A stretch of DNA of 64,000 nt, from NCBI RefSeq assembly GCF_902167145.1, contig NC_050097.1, positions 224,955,034 through 225,019,033 on the forward strand, read 5' to 3'. Positions 44,355-56,697 of the stretch are shown here, piece after piece. Source of the stretch: Zea mays. Taxonomy: Eukaryota; Streptophyta; Magnoliopsida; Poales; Poaceae. How positions within the stretch are numbered: the first letter of the stretch is position 1; each line of letters opens with the position of its first letter. Both the position numbers and the translations under genes were made by a program. The notes under the pieces were generated by a model. That model did no database searches. It had not been told where the DNA came from and saw only the letters and a list, made by a program, of their open reading frames with translations.

Positions 44355-45374
44355 GTACATGTTCAAGATACCCCTAAGTACACTACTTCTAGCGATGATG
44401 ATTCTTCCGATGATGAAGTAGATTACTCTAGCTTATTTAAAGGTTTAGATAGAGCTAAGGTAGAAAAAATTAATGAATTAATTGATGCTCTAAATGAAAA
44501 GGATAGACTTTTAGAAAAACAAGAGGATATTTTATATGAGGAGCATGACAAATTTGTTAGTGTGCAAAAATCTCTTGCTTTAGAGATTAAAAGAAATGAA
44601 ATGCTTTCCTCAGAGTTATCTATTTGCCATGAATCTGTCTCTAGTTTAAAGAGTTTAAATGATGAATTAAATACTAAGCTAGAGGAAGCCAAAACTAGTT
44701 CATGTGTTGAGCATGTCATTATTTGTAATAAATGTAAGGACTTTGATGTTGATGCCTGTGATAAACATCTTAATTGTATTGCTAAATTAAATGATAAGGT
44801 GACGAGTCTTAATGCTCAACTTAAGACTTGCAAAATTGATTTTGACAAATTAAAATTTGCTAGGGATGCCTACACCATTGGTAGACACCCCTCAATTAAG
44901 GATGGGCTTGGTTTTCGAAGGGAAGCCAAGAACTTAAGCCATAGGGCTCCCGTTCTCAACAAGGAGAAAGGAAAGGCCCCTATGGCTAGTAGTCCTCAAA
45001 GGAACCATGCCTTTATCTATAATGAAAAAGTTGCTAGTCGTTCTCATTATAATAGAAATTATGCTCATACTACTTATAATGATTCATATGCTATGTTTGC
45101 ATCAAGTTCTACTTTTGTTAATGGTAGGCCTCGAAAAAATAATGTTGTGTCTCATGCTCCTAGAAAAATATGCAATGAACCTTCTACCATTTACCATGCT
45201 TGCAATACTTCATTTGTTCTTTTATGTAAGAATGCAGAAGTAGTGGCTAGGAAATTGGAATCCAAATGCAAGGGAGACAAAACTTGCATATGGGTTCCAA
45301 AAACTATTGTGACTAACCTTGTAGGACCCAACAAGAGTTGGGTACCTAAAACCCAAGCTTAAATTGCCTTGCAG
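44355..45374 (+). other. Probable retrotransposon intron of Copia D (1020 bp)
   Basis: Begins GTACATGT after AAG (44352-44354) and ends CCTTGCAG before GTTTATGCATC. It reads in frame with Gag as a coiled coil (KINELIDALNEKDRLLEKQE) and a tail ending VPKTQA, with TAA at 45360-45362, 12 nt before the acceptor. In this copy the length is a multiple of three and the pol frame is the same as the Gag frame beyond the stop. Element A lacks exactly this interval. Confidence 0.8.
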
Positions 45375-45600
45375 GTTTATGCATCTGGGGGATCTAGCTG
45401 GATAATCGACAGCGGATGCACAAACCACATGACGGGGGAGAAGAAGATGTTCACCTTCTACGTCAAGAACAAGGATTCCCAGGATACGATTATTTTTGGA
45501 GATGGGAACCAAGGCAAGGTCAAAGGTTTGGGAAAGATAGCCATCACAAGCGAACACTCTATTTCAAATGTATTTTTAGTAGAGTCATTACGGTACAACC
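45375..45600 (+). pseudogene. Copia D pol, start (protease), cut by element C
   Basis: Plus-strand frame [20 protein letters not shown], carrying the protease Asp-Ser-Gly catalytic triad, then IIFGDGNQGKVKGLGK. It is interrupted at 45600 by the LTR of C; caacc (45596-45600) is the candidate target duplication. The rest of D is right of the window. Confidence 0.85.
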
Positions 45601-46825
45601 TGAGAGCACCTAGAGGGGGGGTGAATAGGTGATCCTGTAAAATTCAACAACTAATAGCCACAAAACTTGGTTAAGTGTTAGTATGGCTAAATAGCGAGCA
45701 CTTGCGAACACAAGTATCATAGAAAAACAATCACAAAAGACACGCGAGTTTATTCCGTGGTTCGGCAAGTATAACACTTGCCTACCTCCACGTTGTGGCG
45801 TCCCAATGGACGAGGGTTGCACTCAACCCTTTCAAGTGATCCAATGATCAACTTGAATACCACTTCTTTTCTTTGCTTATCTCTTTTCCCGTTTGCGAGG
45901 AATCTCCACAAGTTGGAGTCTCTCGCCCTTACAATAAAGATCACGGAAGCACAAGAGTAAGGATGGGAAGCAACACACACAAATCCGGAGCAATACACAC
46001 GCACACAAGCCAATACATGAGCTCAAAATGAAGCACAACGAGTTCACTACAAGAATGGAGCTCAAATCACTAACACGGTCGATCAACTGCGCGGAGACGG
46101 AGTGTGGAAGACTTAGAATGCTCAAAGTATGCTTGGGTGACTCCTCCATGCGCCTAGGGGTCCCTTTTATAGCCCCAAGGCAGCTAGGAGCCGTTGGAGG
46201 CATTCTTGGAAGGCAAATCTTGCCTTCTGTCGGGTGGCGCACCAGACAGTCCGGTGCACCACCGGACAGCCACTGTTCATGTCCGGTGCGTGATTTCCTT
46301 CCATTCCTAGCGCAGCTGACCGTTGCAACTCTGGGCTGGTTGGCGCACCGGACACTGTCCGGTGCACACCGGACAGTCCGGTGCCCCCAACCGACCGTTG
46401 GAGCGGGCCACGTGTCGCCCGCGGATTGTGCGACCGACCGTTACGCTGGCGGCCGTTGGCTCACCGGACAGTCCGGTGCACCACCGGACAGTCTGGTGAA
46501 TTATAGTTGTACGCCGCCAAAGTTTCCCGAGAGTGGCCTGTTCGTCGGAGTCCAGCCTGGCACACCGAACACTGTTCGGTGCACCACCGGACAGTCCGGT
46601 GTGCCAGACCGAGCTGAGTCTTGGCTGCTCCAGCCAAGTCCTTTTCTTCTTCTCTTTTCTCTGATTCTAGCACTTAGACAAATATATTAGTACACACAAA
46701 AACCAATGTACTAAGTCTAGAACCATACCTTTGCCTTGTTTAGCACATGAGATCTTATTTAAATGTGTTGGACACTTAATCACCAAAACATAATAGAAAT
46801 TGCCCAAAGGCACATTTCCCTTTCA
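45601..46825 (-). repeat. 3' LTR of Copia C
   Basis: 1225 bp, TGAGAGCACCTAG to ACATTTCCCTTTCA. Reversed TATA (cttttata) at 46164-46171. Palindromes between about 46230 and 46605. Confidence 0.9.
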
Positions 46826-47596
46826 ATCTCCCCCTTTTTGGTGATTTATGCCAACACATTCAAAAGCAATGCAAAACATGCAACATTGATTCAAATTGAA
46901 GACCAAATTATTTTTTTAACTCTAATTTGGCATATTTGGATCATTCTTTGCCACCACTTGGTTTGTTTCTGCAAATCAAATTCATTTTCCTATCTCTAAG
47001 TCAAACTCACTTGTTTGGGCACAAAGAGAGATATTCCAATTGAAAAATTGATCGAGTGCCAAAAACTCCCCCTTTTCTCATAATCATAAATTCTCCCCAC
47101 AAGAGACCAAATTTTGACAATAAGAGTATTTTGACAAATCAAAAGTTCTAACTCTACTATTTTCAAAATTCTCAGGTGGTAGTTGATCCATTTGCTTTGG
47201 CCTTAATTTCTCCCCCTTTGGCATTAAGCACCAAAACGGGATCATTATCGGCCCTTTAACCCCATTGCCTCACCAAAAATGTCAATTAAGAGCAAAAAGG
47301 CAATAGGAGCATATATATGAACTTGGAGTTAATACCGGAGTGCAGTGGAAGTCTTTGCATGGTCCAAGTTCACCTTTCCCTTTCAATTCACCTTCGAGAC
47401 TACATTAAGTAAACTCAAGCACAAATGTTAGTCTCAAAGGGTCAAGTTGTAGCACTTCTCCCCCTAAATATGTGCATAATTCACACAAGGACTTGTGAGG
47501 TCCGGGGATCCCTTGCACAACTTGAGCACCAACAACAAATCTCATAAATGCATAAAATAACTTGATCAAAGGCATAAAACACATGTATGCTATAAA
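46826..47596 (-). other. 3' untranslated interior of Copia C
   Basis: Starts with the polypurine-tract complement (atctccccctttttgg); further tctccccc motifs near 47070, 47205 and 47458. No gene. Confidence 0.8.
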
Positions 47597-47912
47597 TCAA
47601 TCTAAGTTACGCGAATCTAAGACATTTAGCTCAATACACAGCGTGCAAAAGGTTTTCTCATCTAAAGGCTTGGTAAAGATATCGACTAGCTGGTTCTCGG
47701 TGCTAATATAGAACACTTCGATATCTCCCTTTTGCTGGTGGTCTCTCAAAAAGTGATGTCGGATGTCTATGTACTTAGTGTGGCTGTGTTCAACAGGATT
47801 ATCCGCCATGCGAATTGCACTCTCATTGTCACATAGGAGTGGGACTTTGCTCAGATTGTAGCCAAAGTCCCGGTGGGTTTGCCCCATCCAAAGTAGTTGC
47901 GCGCAACACTGT
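47597..47912 (-). pseudogene. Copia C RNase H C-terminus
   Basis: Minus strand: [51 protein letters not shown], ending [10 protein letters not shown]. Interrupted upstream by the gypsy LTR (the first residues of the open frame are LTR sequence). actgt at 47908-47912 is the candidate target duplication for B. Confidence 0.85.
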
Positions 47913-48512
47913 TGTTGGGGACTTGTTCTCAAATGCTATGAATTAAGAACAAGGCAACATAAAATGTTAAATATCAATGTCCTTCGTCCGCCGAAACATT
48001 ATTTCCCCAAGGATTTAATGAACTTCGGACGAAGGTTATAATGACACAATTACGAAGGTTATAACTTCGTAATTGAACTCTCAAAGATAATATAAAACAA
48101 CACGAGGCATAAAGCATTAAAAACAAGTAAATTAGAAATAAATAACATCATTTATATATTATGTAAACTTAAAATATTCAAATATAATGTTTAGGTACAT
48201 TTATACCTCTGCCTTGGCAAAGAATAATTTCCGAGTGATGCGATTGCAACTACAGGAATGCGTGAATAGTAAAGGAATATTGTTCACTATTTATAGACTT
48301 AGGACACAGCCTGTGAGCAATTACAATCATACCCCTCATAAAAGTTTACAACAACAACTCAAACTCTTATGGACTAAAAGGTCATTCTATCTTTAAGTCG
48401 GTTTGTAATTTCGAAGCTTCATGAACGACACCCTTCGGCATCACATACAAACAGCTTCAGCCGAAGCTGTTTCTTCCTGCAGGACCTTCGGCGACGAAGC
48501 ATGGTCCCAACA
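47913..48512 (-). repeat. 3' LTR of gypsy B
   Basis: 600 bp; plus strand TGTTGGGGACTTG to GGTCCCAACA. The adjoining gtagccccttcgcgg is the complement of the polypurine tract. Left flank actgt is the target-site copy. Confidence 0.75.
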
Positions 48513-48770
48513 GTAGCCCCTTCGCGGTGCTAGATCGTTTTTCGTAACGAGCTTGATCCGTGAAAAAAGTCTTTTAGGCTTCAGGAAGCCGAAGGTCCAA
48601 AAAACACCTTCCCTGAGCTCGTTGTTGAGAAACGATACAGTTTCCGAGCGCGTAGCGGTCCCACCATGCAGGTTCACTGTTTTGGTCTTTGCGGCCCACC
48701 GCGCAGCGGGTGCGAGCAGCTGTTTGCCTGTGTAAAAAATCCTGACGATTCACCTTCTTACCTGCAGCAC

Positions 48771-48778
48771 TATATAAA
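48771..48778 (+). promoter_or_regulatory. TATA box of the antisense gene in gypsy B
   Basis: TATATAAA on the plus strand, about 200 bp upstream of the antisense ATG at 48973 and inside the element interior, not in the LTR. Matches the arrangement at 403-410. Confidence 0.5.
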
Positions 48779-48972
48779 CAGACAGGTAGGTGTGAAGTTA
48801 CCACAGCATTCATTGCTATTGCACTGTTTTGCTGCCAAAAATTTTAACCATAGCCGAAGCTTAACTCTCGCATTCAGACGAAGCTTCAGTTTGGTGCTTA
48901 CTTCGTCAGAAAAAGCTTCGGGAAAAAAGGTTATTTAATTCCCAAGAAATCTTTCAAGAAATTCAAAATTAA

Positions 48973-51900
48973 ATGGCCAGAGTGCGCTCTACTGCTAGAG
49001 TTGAGCGTGAGGGAGGCGAAGCCGAAGGAGCAGAGACTGTTCCTATCTCCGAAGCAATGTAGCGATCCGGATTGGTGACCTCGGAAGGAATCCTCACTGC
49101 CGAAATAGAACAGACTGCTGCCGAAACAGAACAAGCTGCTGCCGAAACAGAACAAGGAGATATTGAGGAAGCTGATTCTGACGATGATTATCATATCGCA
49201 GTACCGAGCAAGCCTAGCCATTTGGACTTCGGAAAGTCGACTATCTCCAAGGCTGATTTCTCCAAAATGGTGAAGTCGGGCTATTTCAGTGAAAATGAGA
49301 AGAAGCTGCTTCGCTTCGGGGGAGAGGAAACTACCCCGAAGCCAGAAAAGGATGAAATAGTTATTTTCAAGAGTTTTCTGAAAGCTGGGTTGAGATTTCC
49401 TTTGAATAGAATGATTTCTGATGTGCTGCAAAAGTTTGGGATCTATTTTCACCAACTGACTCCTAACGCCATTGTAAGACTTAGCGTTTATATCTGGGCT
49501 CTCCGAAGCCAGGCGGTGGAGCCGTTTGCCGACAGCTTCTGTCGAGTACATGAGCTGCATTACCAGACTAAGGCCAGAAAGGATGGGTTGCATGAGAATT
49601 TTGGTTGTTACAATTTTGCCTATCGGAAAACCACAAAATTTCCTGTGATTAGCTACCGAAGCAAATGGCCGGCAGGCTGGAAGTCAGAATGGTTTTATGT
49701 CAAAGTTGACGATGACAAAGAGAAGCTAGTACAGAGCCCTCTTGAACTGATCTTCGGAGAAACAAGACCCCGATGCAGAATGACAGCAGAAGGTCCAACT
49801 TGGACCGCACTGGCTGAATTCAAAATTATGCAGAACACATTGGCACTAGAGATTTAGTGCAGGAATTTCTGGCCTTCAGAGTATTTCCGACTATGAAGGA
49901 GTGGACTATGCCGAAGCTTAAAGGAGAAAAAAAAGAGGGGGAGCTTGTCCGACTACCCTATTATTATAAGTTTAAGAAATATTTTAAAGCACCCTGCCAA
50001 GAATGGCTCGATACAATCGAAGTAATGAGTAATGAAATCCTTGGAAATTATTCCAAAAAAGAGGACCAGCTGATGACAGCAGCCTTCGGCACTCGGCCGA
50101 AGCGAAGGCTGAACAGGGTGCTTGATGCTATAGGATTTGAATATGCTGATTATGGTCGACTGGGCGGAGATGTTGGAGGCCCGAAGCGAAAAAGAATTGC
50201 CAGCGCTGCTGACGAAGAGGTCGCCAAGGTAGCCAAAAAGAAAAGGGGAGATTTTGAAAAACTTAGCCCTGAAGAGTTGAACCCTGAGCCGAAGGTGGTC
50301 ACTCCAAGAAAGAGGAAAACTGCATCTCCAGAACCAAAAACGTTGGTTCAAGAAGAAGATACTCCTGCAACGCCTTCTGCTGTTGAAGTAGAAGAGATTA
50401 TGAAGGTAATGACTGAACCCTTGCCTGTCAAGCTAAGTCCGCTGGCGCTGGAACTGACGAAGTTTTTTCAGAAGGACAAGGCAGCTTCGACAGAAGAAGG
50501 TCCTGCACTGCCGAAAAAACGAAGGATTATTCAAATAGCAGATGTAATTCATGGGACACCGTCACCGACACCGGCATCAAGAATTGCTATTGACCAGACT
50601 GCCGAAACCGCCAAAGCTAAAGGCGCCACAGCCGAAGCCACCAGAGCGGAAACCTTCGAAGCTGAAACTGGCGCAGCCGAAGCTGCCGGGGTTGAAACCG
50701 GGGCCACAGAAGATGCGAACCTGGAAGAGACACTTGAAGTTATTGATAACATACTCCTAAAAATGACTGAAGAAGAATCTGTTGTGGCCGCGGCGAGCAC
50801 GGCTACTAAAAAGGGGAAAAACAAGCTGAAGACACTTTGGAGGAAGAAGATTTTGAATTTCAAGATTTACTTGGGCAAGAACTGACAGATGCTGAAAAAG
50901 CAGAGCTTAAAGAATGTGCCATAGCCTGCGGATATAAGCCAGGGGCTACACTGTTCGGTGGGGTTAACGAAGGAAAGCTGAGGTGCCTTCGAAACTGCAG
51001 CGAAGCTAAAATTATTAGAACTCTCTGCAAAAACATTGGCTTGCCGAAGCTGGAAGCGGACCTCTGCCGTTACCAACGACACCATATCGCCGGGAGCTTG
51101 CTTTATGCTAACTTCAAGGTAACAAATATTTTTGTTATTTTATTATTATTATTTTTATCTTTTAGGTCGTTTTCTAACGAAGATCGTTTCGACAGAGCAT
51201 ATTATTAAGTAAGGTTCTAAAAATGCAACAAGATCTCGAAGAAGAGAAGAACAAAGCCGTCATCCAAAATTTGGCTGAAAAAGTTGAAAATTACGAAGCT
51301 GATCTAAAAAAGAAGGATTTCACCATCCAAGATCTTGAAATGATGGTCAAAGAGCACGAAGGTGCATTAGAAAAGAAAGATTTTGTTATTCAGACTATGG
51401 AGGGTTCTTTGGCCGAAGTCCAAACTGAGAATAACAGCTTAAAGAATGAATTGCTCCAACAGTCAGAAAAATTTGAGCAAGAAAAGAAATATCTTGAAGC
51501 AAGCCTGAAAACTGAGGTGGATAAAAATTCAAATTTGCAGAAATCCTTTAAAGAACTTCAAGAGAAATGCCTAAGCTTCGTCAGCCGATGTGTGCAACGG
51601 CTGAAGGATGTGTTCCATTCTGTCGGAGCCAGCTTTGCAAAATTTACACCTTCAGCTGAAAATCTGCCCAGCACGTTAGAATATATTGAAGGCGAGGTTG
51701 ATGCCCTTGACGAAGTTATTGGTGGGCATGCTGACTTCTGCGCCCTTATAGCTTCTCGGGGCACAGCCACCGCTTTTCTGAAGGCTGGCTGCACGCATGG
51801 AAATATTGTGAACAGACCAAACTTCAGCTTGTCAGCATCAGATCTGATAGATATCCCAAGCCTAGCCCGAAGCATTGGAAATAGATTCATGACCCAGATC

Positions 51901-52056
51901 TGGGTAAGTGGCGGGCGAAAAATGGCGGGTGACGAAGCTCGAAGTCATCTTAAGCCGGTAAGAAACTTATATTTGTTACTTTTGCCTTCTCCTTGAAATT
52001 TGCATCTTTCTTATTCTGTTGTTTGATATACACAGGATGACGAAGCTGAGGAATGA
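48973..52056 (+). pseudogene. Antisense multi-exon gene of gypsy B (Transposase_28-like)
   Basis: Begins MARVRSTARVERE; an in-frame TAG at 49060-49062 is a break, then the frame continues (49072-49857) through the core DVLQKFGIYFHQLTPNAIV, typical of 'putative gypsy type transposon' proteins. Frameshifts at about 49820 and 50830 lead to 49857-50885 (QEFLAFRVFP, Lys/Glu and Ala-rich repeats TAEAxGA) and 50837 onward. A candidate intron runs from GTAACA at 51118 to TTTTAG near 51165. Then comes a long coiled coil (51223-51957, EEKNKAVIQNLAEKVENYEA). A clean intron at 51958-52035 (GTAAGA to CACAG) joins HLKP to a last exon DDEAEE and TGA. Function unknown; coded opposite to pol. Confidence 0.65.
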
Positions 52057-52475
52057 CGAAGCTGAAGTTTGACGAAGCCTAGCCTGAAGCTTGATAGTTG
52101 TTTACAATATACTTTCCTGCAAAAATTCTGGAGAAACTTTTGTAATATAGTTATGGAACAATCTTATGTAAATTTGTACATACCTTGTAATATATTTTGT
52201 TTCTGCTATCTGTGTACAATCTGCTTTGCTGTGGACGAAACTTCTCTTTTGAGCCGAAGGCAAAAAACACCTTCCCTTCTTTTCGTACACAACGAAGCAT
52301 AAAAATTTTCCTTCGAGTTTTTCCTCATTGCCGAAGCATCTGTGTTTTTTGTGTGGTATAATGATGATTCTATATATGTCTAAATGCATGTTTATGAATG
52401 CAAATGACATGATGAGATGTATTGTGCAAATGAATATGAAAACACATATTCAAAAAAACCATAATCATAGCCTTT

Positions 52476-52700
52476 CAGCGTTGACTTTTCGCTGTAAGCC
52501 TCCTTAGGAGCTTCTTCGCCTTTTACTTTCAGCGGAATCAGCGCTTATTTTTCGCTGTAAGCCTCCCTTAGGAGCTTCTTCGCCTTTTACTTTCAGCGGA
52601 ATCAGCGCTTATTTTTCGCTGTAAGCCTCCCTTAGGAGCTTCTTCGCCTTTTACTTTCGGCGGAATCAACGCTTATTTTTCGCTGTAAGCTCTGCATTCC
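52476..52700. repeat. Minisatellite, 63-64 bp unit
   Basis: About 3.3 copies of a unit containing cgctgtaagcctcccttagg and cttcttcgccttttactttc; unit starts at 52490, 52553, 52617 and 52681. Lies between the pol stop and the antisense gene end. Confidence 0.85.
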
Positions 52701-52897
52701 CTTAGGAACGACTTTTGAGCTTCTCCCTGTTTCCTTTTCCTTTTTTCCTTTGCATTTACATTTACATTTTTTGGGGGATATCACTTTTATAGAATTGAAA
52801 TAAGGAAAATTACATATTGTGGCCCCGTTAAAAACCTTTCTCCCCCTTTAGAAAGGAAAAGGGTGCCATAAAAAAGAATATAAAAAACTACATCAAG

Positions 52898-55800
52898 CTA
52901 AACATAGTATCGCCGAAGCTCATCCGCATTCCATGATCTAGGAATGTCGTTGCCGTCCATATCCTTCAATCTGTAGGAACCGGGTCTTGACGAAGATACT
53001 ACTAAAAAGGGGCCTTCCCACTTCAGCTGTAATTTGCCTACTGTCTCAGGGTTGGCTACTCTTCGAAGTACCAAGTGTCCTGGTTCAATGTTCTTCAGCT
53101 TGACCTTTCTGTCACGCCAATTTATTGTTTCAGCTTGGTATTTATTGATGTTTTCCATAGCTTGAAGTCTGATCCCTTCAATAGCATCTTTTTCTACAGA
53201 GCAATCAGCTTCGTCTTCGCCTTCTGCCGAAGCTATTGTCCTTATTGATCCTGCTTTGGCCTCTTCTGGGGTTATTGCTTCGTCACCGAACAATAGTTTA
53301 AAGGGCGTAAAGCCTGTTGACCTTGACATGGTTGTATTATGGCTCCATACCACTTTGATTAACTCGTCTGGCCACTTTCCCCTGGGCTGATTGAAGATTG
53401 ACTTCATTATTCCTGTCATTATGATCCCATTAGCTCTTTCGACAAGTCCATTTGACTCTAGGTGTCGGACTGATGCAAAATAGATCTTCGTGCCAATTTG
53501 ATCACAAAATTCTCTGAAGGCTTTAGAATCAAACTGTGTCCCATTGTCCACAGTGATAGCCTTCGGCACACCGAAGCGACAAACAATGTTTTGCCAGAAA
53601 AACTTTTGAATAGTAAATGAAGTTATTGTGGCTAAGGGCTTTGCCTCAATCCACTTGGAAAAATATTCCACTGCTACAACTACATATCTTAGGTTCCCCT
53701 GTGCTGGTGGTAATGGGCCTAGTAAATCGAGGCCCCACCTTTGCAACGGCCAAGTGGGTTGAATTAATTGAGTTAAAGACGAAGGTTGTTTTTGATCTCT
53801 TGCACATTTCTGACAACCTTCGCACTTTTGGACTAAGTCCGCTGCATCCGAAGCTGCCTTCGGCAAATAAAATCCTTGACGAAATACTTTCCCAAGCAAA
53901 GGCCTAGATCCAATGTGAGATCCACACAGGCCTGCGTGTATTTCCTTCATCAATTCTATGCCTTCGGATCTGGATAAACATTTGAGCAACGGGGAACAGA
54001 CCCCTCGTTTGTATAATTCCCCTTCTATTATGACATATGGTCGAGCTCTTGCTTCTATCCTCCTGTTATAAGCTTCGTCATCTGAAAGAAAATTACCCTG
54101 AAGGAAAGAGATGATTTCAGTTCTCCAATCTTCACTATAGACAGGGGATATGTTAAGAACCGCTCTTTCAAGAAGCTCGACCGAAGGTGCTTTTATTGTT
54201 TCAAAAAATACTTCCGAAGGTAAAGGCAGCCCCTGTGCTGCTGACTTGGCCAATAGATCAGCGTATTCATTCTCTCCATGAGGAATATTTTTGACAGAGA
54301 ATCCTTCGAAAGAAGCCTCAATCCTTCGGACTGTATCTAAATATTTTTCAAGCTTCGGGTCTCTTGCTTTATAGCTCTTGTCAATATGTCCAGAAATAAC
54401 TTGGGAGTCAGTTTTAAGAATGGCCCTTCTGATTCCCATTGCCTTTAACTTCCGAAGACCCAAGAGCAGAGCTTCATACTCAGCGATATTATTTGTGCAA
54501 CTAAAATCAAGTCTTGCCGCATAACAAGTTTTAACTTTGGAAGGTGAAACCAACACAGCAGCCGCTCCTACTCCGAAGGTTCCCCAAGATCCATCGCAAA
54601 ACACTGTCCATGCTTCAGCATCTTTATTTGTTTCTTCCTCCTGAGCCCCTGGCGTCCAGTCAGCAATGAAGTCTGCCAACGCTTGGGACAGAATCAAAGA
54701 TCTATGGACATAATCAATACAAAATTCATTGAGCTCTGCAGCCCATTTTCGAATCCTTCCAGTAGCTTCTCGGTTTCTCATAATATCCTTCAGAGGTTGT
54801 GAAGAAGGAACAATTATGTTGTAAGCTTGAAAATAATGCCGAAGCTTCCTGGAGGCCATCAAAACAGCATACAGTACCTTCTCCAATTCTGTATAATTTT
54901 TCTTTGATAGACTAAGGACCTCGGATATGAAATATATTGGGGCCTGCCTCTTAACTTGGCCTTCAAGCTTCTCCTGGACAAGTGCTGCACTTACCGCTGA
55001 GTGCGAAGCTGCCACATATAATAACAAAGGAGCCCCTGGCGTTGGTGGAGTTAATGTTGTTAAATCTATCAAATATTGCTTCAGTTCTTCGAAGGCTCTC
55101 TGCTGGACTGGTCCCCATTGAAAACTTCGGCTGACTTTAGTAGTTCGAAAAATGGTAAATTTCTCTCTACTGATCTAGATATGAATCTGTTGAGAGATGT
55201 CAGCCTTCCTGTCAATCTTTGGGCCCCCTTCTTTGTACTTGGTGGTTCCATTCGAAGTATAGCTTCGATTTTGCTTGGATTAGCCTCAATTCCCTTTGTT
55301 GAAACTAAGCAACCAAGAAATTTCCCCTTCTTTACTCCGAAGACACATTTTTCTGGATTTAGCTTTAAGCCAGCCTATCTAAAATTAGCGAAGGTCTCCT
55401 ACAGATCAGCAATGTGGTTGTCTTGCTTCGTGCTTTTTACAATGATATCATCAACATAAGTTAACACATTCCTGCCTATCTGAGAATGAAGAACCTTCGC
55501 TGTCATTCTGCTGAAGCTTCCTCCAGCATTTTTAAGCCCCTCAGGCATCTGAAGGTAACAATATGTCCCACTAGGGGTTATGAAGCTGGTTTTTGGTTCA
55601 TCCTCCTTCTTCATCCAGATTTGATGATAGCCTGAATAGCAATCCAGCAGACTCATAAGCTCTGATGAAGCTACTGTATCAACTAAGGAATCTATCCTTG
55701 GCAATGGAAACTCATCCTTCGGACAGGCCTTATTGAGATCAGTAAAATCGATACACAGTCTCCATTTACCATTGGCCTTCTTCACCATAACAGTATTAGC

Positions 55801-56697
55801 CAATCATTCTGGGTATTTTACCTCTCTAATAACTCCGGCACTGAGGAGTCTTTTCACTTCATTTCGAGCACCTTCGGCCTTATCATCAGACATCTTCCGA
55901 AGCCTCTGCTTTCTGGGTCTGAAGGATGGATCAACATTGAGCGAGTGCTCAATGACATCCCTGTGAACTCCACAAAGATCATTGGCTGACCAAGCAAAAA
56001 CATCTTTATTGTTGAACAAAAACCTTATCAAGGTTTTCTCCTGTTCTTCGGACAATTGAGATCCCAATAGCACCTTCTGCTCTGCTATATCCTCACATAA
56101 GAGCATGGGCTTCGGCTGATCAGCCGAAGCAGCCTTTTCCCTTCTGAACTTGTATTGCTCACAAGCTTCAGTTCCATCTATATTATGGATTGCTTTTGAG
56201 TCTGTCCAATTTCCTTCGGCCCTTCTGGCAGCTTCCTGACTTCCATGAATAGCAATGGGCCCTTGGTCCGAAGGTATCTTCATGCAAAGATAAGCTGGAT
56301 GAAGAATTGCTTCGAAGGCATTGAGAGTACCACGACCAATGATTGCATTGTAAGGGTATTCCATGTCAACAATATCAAACACAACTTGTTCAGTCCTTGT
56401 GTTGTTGATAAATCCGAAGGTCACTGGCATTGAGATTTTGTCGAGTGCTACAATCTGCCTTCCTCCGAAGCCGCAAAGGAGATGTGTGGCATCAAGAATT
56501 TTATCTTCGGGCTCTTGCATCTGTCTGAAGGCCTTAGCAAATATGATATCAGCTGCACTGCCTGTATCAACCAAAACATTGTGGACCAGAAATCCTTTGA
56601 TAACACAAGAGATAACCATAGCATCGTTGTGTGGGTAATCCTTGAGTTGAAGATCCTCTTGGGAGAAGGTAATAGGAATGTGAGACCATCTTGACTT
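52898..56697 (-). pseudogene. Gypsy B pol (protease, RT, RNase H, archaeal-type RNase H, integrase)
   Basis: Minus strand. Protease with VDTGSAADI near 56570. RT region VHRDVIEHSLN to VIREVKYPE is then stopped by TGA at 55801-55803 (Trp in the family); it continues GKWRLCIDFTDLNKACPKDE and YVDDIIVK, with a further stop at 55399 and frame changes to 55073. The 724-codon stretch 55072-52898 holds the RT-linked RNase H (YVAASHSAVSAALVQE), a second RNase H (VFCDGSWGTFGVGAAAVLV, NNIAEYEALLLGL), the integrase zinc finger and the DDE core (Asp in WGLDLLGP and VDNGTQF, Glu in NGLVERANG). The first three codons of the open frame at 56706 belong to the LTR of A. Inactive. Confidence 0.85.

Larger units (their letters stand above)
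45601..47912 (-). mobile_element. Copia element C, 3' part
   Basis: Minus-oriented Opie/Ji-type element inserted in D: 3' LTR 45601-46825, 3' interior 46826-47596, RNase H 47597-47912. It is cut at 47912 by gypsy B; the remainder is right of the window. Confidence 0.85.
47913..56697 (-). mobile_element. Ty3/gypsy element B (Tat-type), 3' part
   Basis: Minus-oriented gypsy element with 3' LTR (47913-48512), an antisense gene (48973-52056), a minisatellite (52476-52700) and pol (52898-56697). The insertion of A at 56697 interrupts it upstream of the protease; Gag and the 5' LTR are off the window. A second, pol-internal RNase H and an extra antisense ORF between pol and the 3' LTR are hallmarks of the Tat lineage. 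Confidence 0.8.

Noticed and set aside
49072..51996. Host gene for the plus-strand frames in this interval
   Set aside because: They lie between the LTR and pol of gypsy B and match an ORF family found inside gypsy elements, so they belong to the element.
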